Assembly: GCA_017306865.1 (NCBI GenBank)
Contig: JAFKHH010000018.1
Span: forward strand, 124,001-188,000
DNA from: Filimonas sp.
GTDB lineage: Bacteria > Bacteroidota > Bacteroidia > Chitinophagales > Chitinophagaceae
Direction of reading: 5' to 3'
DNA: 64,000 nt
Positions 59,360-64,000 of the stretch are shown piece after piece. Every line of letters begins with the position of its first letter. Within the stretch, counting starts at the first letter, position 1. The notes below the pieces were generated by a model. The model had not been told where the DNA came from, made no database searches, and saw nothing but the letters and a program-made list of their open reading frames with translations. The position numbers and the translations under genes are program-made.

Positions 59360-61819
59360 TTATCGCCCTTTAATATCCGCTGATGCTTTTTGTTGCTTTT
59401 CGTTTGGATTGATAGATAACATGCCCGCATCTTTAGGCCCTGTTACAGAAACGAGTTTAACTGCAATCGTTTTGTCTGACAGATCCAGTTTACCATCCTG
59501 CGTTCTACGATTAATGGTCACAACTTTTAAGACTGTTTCTGCATTATCACAATCACCCATTATTTTAATCATATCACCTTCCAGTATAGCAAAGTCTTTT
59601 CCTAATACTGCAGTGGAAGAATCATCTACCGCGAAAACAACATTTACATCATCACCTGTACAATTTGTAAGTGTTTTGCCATCAGCTTTTGTCAATACTA
59701 TTTTAAACATTGCAGATGGCGCAGTAACAGATGCATTTCTGTCTGCAAGTTTTACAATACTTACATACGCTGGCTGATCTATAATGTACTGCATTCTTGC
59801 TGTAGATGCTGCACCTCCTTCAAATCCTACAGAAGTTTCATTAACAGCAGTTGTTCCTGTCATCTGAAGGATAACACTTTTCTTCAATTCATACGCATTA
59901 TCATCCTTCACTTTCACCTGTATAGCACCTTCACTCTTCTCATTATCAATAGAGAAAACCGGCTTGGTTGATGCAACAAAATCTACACCTGGCACAGCAG
60001 ATCCGTTCCTGAAGCTATAGTCAATTTTCAACGGCGCTCCTGTTTTATTGATCAGTGGCGTGTTATCTTGCTTAAATATGCCTACATAGTAGTTCAATGG
60101 AACCAGGTCTTTTTCCGCGCCATCAGAACCACCTATAAATTTCAATACAGCAGGCTGATCAATGATCGTCACTTTGCCTTTTGCTTTTGTAATAAACGCA
60201 TTTTCTGCTTTAGCTAAAGAAACTTCAAACGCTTCTTTTCCTTCCATGAAATTATCCGCCAAAACTGGCACTTGGATTGTTTGTGTAATAGGCGATCCTA
60301 TTACATAGTCAGCAGGCACAAAAAGTAAGGAACCTTCTGTCTCCTGATAATCGGCCTGTGCTTTTGCTGTACCTTCCACTGTTTTATAAGCAACGGATAC
60401 AGGGCTACGTATACCTTTTTTGCGGAGGAACCCTGTAATAGATACTGTCATTGTCGCATTTGCAATACCATTGATCGGCTCTGACACAACTACGTCGTTG
60501 ATCATTACACCATGTGTTACTTTTACTAAACGGCCACCATCTTCCAATCCACCACCACCGGCAATAATCTCTCCTGAAGGTGTTTGCTCAAGGAACTCAA
60601 ATGTAGACTTACCATAACTACCAAAGTTTTTATTAAACATCATAGTACCACTTGGGCTATATTTAAGCAGGTTGTATCCTTTTGCAGACAGCGCATATAC
60701 TTCGCCATCTTCAGTCAACAACATTTTTGTAACAGGTACATCAAAGATTGTTTCATATACTACATTACCGTCTGCACGCAACTTCACAATTTTTCCTTGT
60801 AGTTTATCTACATCGCCTACAGCTACTACTTCTGCGTTAGGTGCCATCTTTAAGGCGTGGAATGCGCCACGGAACGTTTTGTTATAAATCTCCGTACCAT
60901 CTGGCCTTAATCTTACAATACGTCCTTGTTCATACTCTTCAGCACAAGCTACTACACCGCCGTCCTGATTTACAGAAACATCTGTAAAACGCCCATCGAC
61001 TGCGCTGTACGGTTTGTCATAGATCACTTGTCCATCATCACTACGCAACTTTGCAATACGGCAAGGGTTTGTTGTACCATATGTACCACCACCTACAGCT
61101 AATACATTATTATCGCTTAGTAACACTACTTTCGTGAATGAGCTACCTACCCGCGCCAACTCTACGTCAAATACAACTTCTCCTGCGGGAGATATTTTCG
61201 TGATTCTTGCACGACCTTCATTATCACCCACATCTCCACCTACTGCTATAATGTTTCCATCTTCATCTATTGCAGCATCTGTGTACACATTGTGTGAACC
61301 AAAGCCTTTATCAAAAATGATATCGCCCTTAGCAGACATTTTCACAATCCTTGCTTTCGAAGGTTTGCTACCATCTGTACCAATCGCGATATAGTTATTC
61401 ACAGAATCTACAATCACCTTTGTAAAATAGCCGCCGGTACCTTGTCCTATGCTCTTATCAAAAATCGGTTCTCCTTTCACATTCAGCTTAGTAATACGCG
61501 CACTACCATAAGCAATCGAGCCGCCACCGACAACCAGCAGGTTACCATTGCGATCAATAGCTATATCATTGTAGGCAACTACACCGCCTTTGTTAATAGT
61601 TTTATTGAAAATCACCTCTCCATTACGACTGCATTTTGTAATAACGCCGTCTTTCCCGCCACCAATTGCAAAGATCTCTTCCTCGTCGTTAACGATTGCC
61701 TTTTTATATGCATTGCCTGATGCGGTAAAACTTTTATTAAAGACGGCAGGCATTTCCTGGGCATATGTAGCAATGCTACCTGCGATGGAAATTGATAAAA
61801 GTAAATATTTCAGCTTCAT
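59360..61819 (-). CDS. Secreted beta-propeller and Calx-beta domain protein
   Basis: This 819-residue protein has a signal peptide (about 1-20). The N-terminal half (about 25-430) consists of repeated strands of the form GNLLVVGGGS...ARITKLNVKGEPIFDKS, like the delta-60/two-bladed repeats of outer-surface propellers. From about 440 there is a Calx-beta domain (GTAKAQADYQETEGSLLF, ...ADNFMEGKEAFEVSL), followed by two more Calx-beta-like modules with VPGVDFVAS and LGKDFAIL cores. No type IX sorting domain is seen at the C-terminus. It follows the OmpA lipoprotein gene by 11 bases, so the two are co-transcribed and may act together. Confidence 0.85.
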   Translation of the reverse strand: MKLKYLLLSISIAGSIATYAQEMPAVFNKSFTASGNAYKKAIVNDEEEIFAIGGGKDGVITKCSRNGEVIFNKTINKGGVVAYNDIAIDRNGNLLVVGGGSIAYGSARITKLNVKGEPIFDKSIGQGTGGYFTKVIVDSVNNYIAIGTDGSKPSKARIVKMSAKGDIIFDKGFGSHNVYTDAAIDEDGNIIAVGGDVGDNEGRARITKISPAGEVVFDVELARVGSSFTKVVLLSDNNVLAVGGGTYGTTNPCRIAKLRSDDGQVIYDKPYSAVDGRFTDVSVNQDGGVVACAEEYEQGRIVRLRPDGTEIYNKTFRGAFHALKMAPNAEVVAVGDVDKLQGKIVKLRADGNVVYETIFDVPVTKMLLTEDGEVYALSAKGYNLLKYSPSGTMMFNKNFGSYGKSTFEFLEQTPSGEIIAGGGGLEDGGRLVKVTHGVMINDVVVSEPINGIANATMTVSITGFLRKKGIRSPVSVAYKTVEGTAKAQADYQETEGSLLFVPADYVIGSPITQTIQVPVLADNFMEGKEAFEVSLAKAENAFITKAKGKVTIIDQPAVLKFIGGSDGAEKDLVPLNYYVGIFKQDNTPLINKTGAPLKIDYSFRNGSAVPGVDFVASTKPVFSIDNEKSEGAIQVKVKDDNAYELKKSVILQMTGTTAVNETSVGFEGGAASTARMQYIIDQPAYVSIVKLADRNASVTAPSAMFKIVLTKADGKTLTNCTGDDVNVVFAVDDSSTAVLGKDFAILEGDMIKIMGDCDNAETVLKVVTINRRTQDGKLDLSDKTIAVKLVSVTGPKDAGMLSINPNEKQQKASADIKGR

Positions 61820-61830
61820 TTCTTTATTGT

Positions 61831-63669
61831 TTATTGTTCAGATGTTTCTTTTTCAAAAATGGTGATCTCACAACGCCTATTCTGCATCATATACTTTATA
61901 CACTGATCTTTATTGAGATAGCCATCACACACAACTTTAAAATTGCTAGGCCCAAACGCATTCGTTTCAATCTGACTTGCAGGAATGCCTCTGCTTAACA
62001 GGTAGTTTTTAACTGCTTCAGCTCTGCGCTGTGACAATGACATATTGTATTTCCAGGTACCCAAAACGTCTGTGTATCCATCAACACGAATAATATATTT
62101 TGGAGCAGAATAATTAGCAAGTATATTCTCCAGGAACCTGATATCATCCGGCATCAATACATCTTTATTAAACTCAAAATGCACCAGGTAAGTAGGTAAT
62201 ACCTGTTTTTCTTTCTTCGGCTCTACCATTTCATCTGTTATACCTCTAACATCTGTTACAGTAGTATCTTTTTTCTTTTCTCTAGGTTTATACCCTAACT
62301 CTACCAAAGGATACTTCAACATATCCAAAATATAAAGCCGATCATTACCATTGAAACCAGGCCTGTCAGATGTTAGGTAAAACATGTTTGTGGAAGGCAT
62401 GAATACCGGGTTCACATCGTCATATTGTGTATTGATCGGATAAGGCAAATGCACTATTTCCTTTTTATCCTTATTCAGATTTGTTACATAAATATCTTGC
62501 CTGCCATACCCTTCCTGGCCATTAGAGGAAAAAAGGAACATACCATCAGCAAATACTTGTGGAAACAATTCGTTACCGTTTGTATTGATGTCCGGGCCAA
62601 GATTTACTGCAGCACCCCATATATTATGCTTACTATCCCAGTCAGCGTAATAGAGATCGCTACCACCATAACCTCCCGGCATATTAGATGCGAAGTATAA
62701 GCGTTTGCCATCTGGTGTTAATGACGGATGCATGAATGAGTATGCAGAAGATTTACCGCCAGCCCAGTTGGAAATTCTTTTAGGATCTGACCATTTGCCA
62801 GATTTAGGATCATAGCTAGAGGTCACTAATTGCAATTCGTTAGTAACTGCGGTATTTAGTTGTTTCTCCGTTTTTACTTTACCATAGCGGTTTGTTGTAT
62901 AGATAACGCTCTGCTCGTTGTTATAAAAAGCCGCAGGGCCAGATTGTATGGTGTACTCAAGAGATTTATTAAATGGCGTAATACCTTTACGATTCTTGAA
63001 ATACATTCTTGAATTCGTGTACAACGTTTTTGCTTTATCTGTCTGTACATAATTTGACATAAAAACAATACCGTCTTTGTAAACAGAAGCGCCATATTGA
63101 TAGCCGGACAAATTGATATTTATACTCTCTACACGATCTCCTATATCTTCCAACCCATAACGCCCGAGCGTATCCAGGCGAATGCTAAGAAAGCCTTCAT
63201 ACTTCTTTACGGCGCTTTTAATATTTGTGAACCTTGTATCGGACATAAGGTTATTGAACTTGTCTACAACTACGTTTGCCTGGCTGATAGAGCCGGACAT
63301 ACGCAATAGGTCCAGATAGTTATTAACGTCCATAGAAGTAAGGCCATCCAACATGCCGTCGGCAATTACATCTTTATATAGACTCTCAGCTTTTTCAAAT
63401 TGTTTGGTTTCATAGTACAGGCGGGCCAATTGTAACTTGGCGGCATGTACATCCGCAGGTTTTTCACCTTTGCGTTCTAATACAGCATTATATTTTTTTA
63501 CAGCGCCTTCGTACTCTTGTATTTTAAAGTAGTAATCTCCGGCAACACTCACTTTAGTAGAAGAATTTGCAGATAAAGCGTCAGATTGGGATTGCGTCAT
63601 CCTGTTATTGCAGGCTGCAATAGCACCAGATGCCACTAATAGCAACAATGTATTTCTTATATTTTTCAT
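61831..63669 (-). CDS. OmpA-family lipoprotein with TPR and PD40 propeller
   Basis: This 612-residue lipoprotein has lipobox SGAIAAC (cysteine 20). TPR-like helices (about 30-170) are followed by a PD40/WD40-like propeller (about 180-430; YFASNMPGGYGGSDLYYAD, YLTSDRPGFNG). The C-terminal OmpA peptidoglycan-binding domain (about 480-605) carries VDGYTDVLGTWKYNMSLSQRRAEAVKNYL. The frame is open upstream to 63741, but the ATG at 63669 directly begins the lipoprotein signal. This is the arrangement of PorE-like and related gliding/type IX proteins. No PorP/SprF gene lies beside it; the co-transcribed partner is the Calx-beta protein. Confidence 0.88.
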   Translation of the reverse strand: MKNIRNTLLLLVASGAIAACNNRMTQSQSDALSANSSTKVSVAGDYYFKIQEYEGAVKKYNAVLERKGEKPADVHAAKLQLARLYYETKQFEKAESLYKDVIADGMLDGLTSMDVNNYLDLLRMSGSISQANVVVDKFNNLMSDTRFTNIKSAVKKYEGFLSIRLDTLGRYGLEDIGDRVESININLSGYQYGASVYKDGIVFMSNYVQTDKAKTLYTNSRMYFKNRKGITPFNKSLEYTIQSGPAAFYNNEQSVIYTTNRYGKVKTEKQLNTAVTNELQLVTSSYDPKSGKWSDPKRISNWAGGKSSAYSFMHPSLTPDGKRLYFASNMPGGYGGSDLYYADWDSKHNIWGAAVNLGPDINTNGNELFPQVFADGMFLFSSNGQEGYGRQDIYVTNLNKDKKEIVHLPYPINTQYDDVNPVFMPSTNMFYLTSDRPGFNGNDRLYILDMLKYPLVELGYKPREKKKDTTVTDVRGITDEMVEPKKEKQVLPTYLVHFEFNKDVLMPDDIRFLENILANYSAPKYIIRVDGYTDVLGTWKYNMSLSQRRAEAVKNYLLSRGIPASQIETNAFGPSNFKVVCDGYLNKDQCIKYMMQNRRCEITIFEKETSEQ

Positions 63670-64000
63670 TGCAGAATTTATTTCACATTTAAATTGAGAA
63701 GATCCTTCTGACTGCATTTTTCTACATTCCTCGTAATGCACTATTTTTTCGGATAATGTTGGTCAACAGGTCAGAATAACAAACCATCTGGCTTTTACAC
63801 AGGATTGGAGTTATATTGGAATTAGCATGCAAAATTGCATAACACTATCCTCTATAAATGCGCCAAAAGTCTTTTAAAAGACTCATTCCCGCACAATCTG
63901 ATCAATTTGAAAATCAATGAATAATAAATATGTAAGGGGTAAAACAGACGAAAAATGTTCGAACCATTTTTTTATTCGTCAAATATGAAAATGAGCCAAA
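63670..64000. other. Upstream region of the OmpA lipoprotein gene
   Basis: About 330 bases to the window edge hold no supportable gene. A small GAAGGATCTTC palindrome lies near 63700, and weak AT-rich dyads occur further right. No full TTG-N19-TAnnTTTG promoter is seen on minus. Confidence 0.4.

Noticed and set aside
63670-63741. Upstream extension of the OmpA lipoprotein frame
   Set aside because: It would bury the lipoprotein signal peptide 24 residues inside the protein.

Overview
This 64 kb window is bacterial chromosome from a member of the Bacteroidota. Chitinophagaceae or a close relative is my best guess, but the sequence does not fix the family. Supporting evidence: promoters of the Bacteroidota type (TTG, about 19-23 nt, TAnnTTTG) precede many genes; purine-rich ribosome binding sites are almost absent; and the window carries the type IX secretion gene porT, a giant PKD protein with a gliding-motility-type C-terminal sorting domain, a TamL/TamB pair, a Bat-type MoxR/VWA operon and an OmpA protein with TPR and PD40 parts. 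No phage, CRISPR array, rRNA or tRNA was recognised.

Layout. Positions 1-5315 (minus) are the start of the division and cell-wall cluster mraZ-rsmH-ftsL-ftsI-murE, with murE cut by the left edge. A DUF3052 gene and queA follow on plus, then an orphan histidine kinase (minus) and yqgE. A 386-bp non-coding MITE-like element with terminal inverted repeats and a 9-bp target duplication sits at 9558-9943. The 1668-residue PKD protein fills 10015-15021. From 15200 to 20082 come small envelope proteins and a BlaI/M56-peptidase sensor pair. atpD-atpC (minus) follow, with an inverted repeat filling the gap between them. Then come a membrane protein, a cNMP/CBS/DUF294 plus exonuclease pair, an SH3-domain gene broken by a stop codon in its signal peptide, a DUF92 protein, a GH35 beta-galactosidase and an AlkD-like glycosylase. 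TamL-TamB, a YtxH/holin-X/unknown trio, a class III aminotransferase, a gamma carbonic anhydrase, two small unknown genes and a TonB-receptor-like barrel occupy 30688-44702. The last third holds rsgA, the moxR-DUF58-BatD-like-batA operon, ubiE-porT, a methyltransferase, a RemB/Wzi-like barrel divergent from a dihydroorotase-family gene, a MutS-like ATPase, yifB, and a lipoprotein OmpA/PD40 gene with a Calx-beta propeller gene in one operon.

Most genes are housekeeping or envelope functions: cell wall and division, ATP synthase, tRNA and ribosome maturation, menaquinone synthesis, outer-membrane assembly and type IX secretion. No complete new multi-gene system is evident. The most interesting material lies between genes. 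There are several families of dispersed palindromes and short-period repeats, some with paired arm changes that preserve base pairing. A repeat-derived hairpin sits over the atpC start codon. The MITE is inserted inside another repeat. Operator-like repeats lie at mraZ and blaI, and a promoter lies inside a neighbouring coding sequence. The protein-level candidates for unknown biology are the OmpA/Calx-beta pair, the BlaI/M56 pair without a beta-lactam sensor domain, and the small lipoprotein plus 94-residue gene pair.
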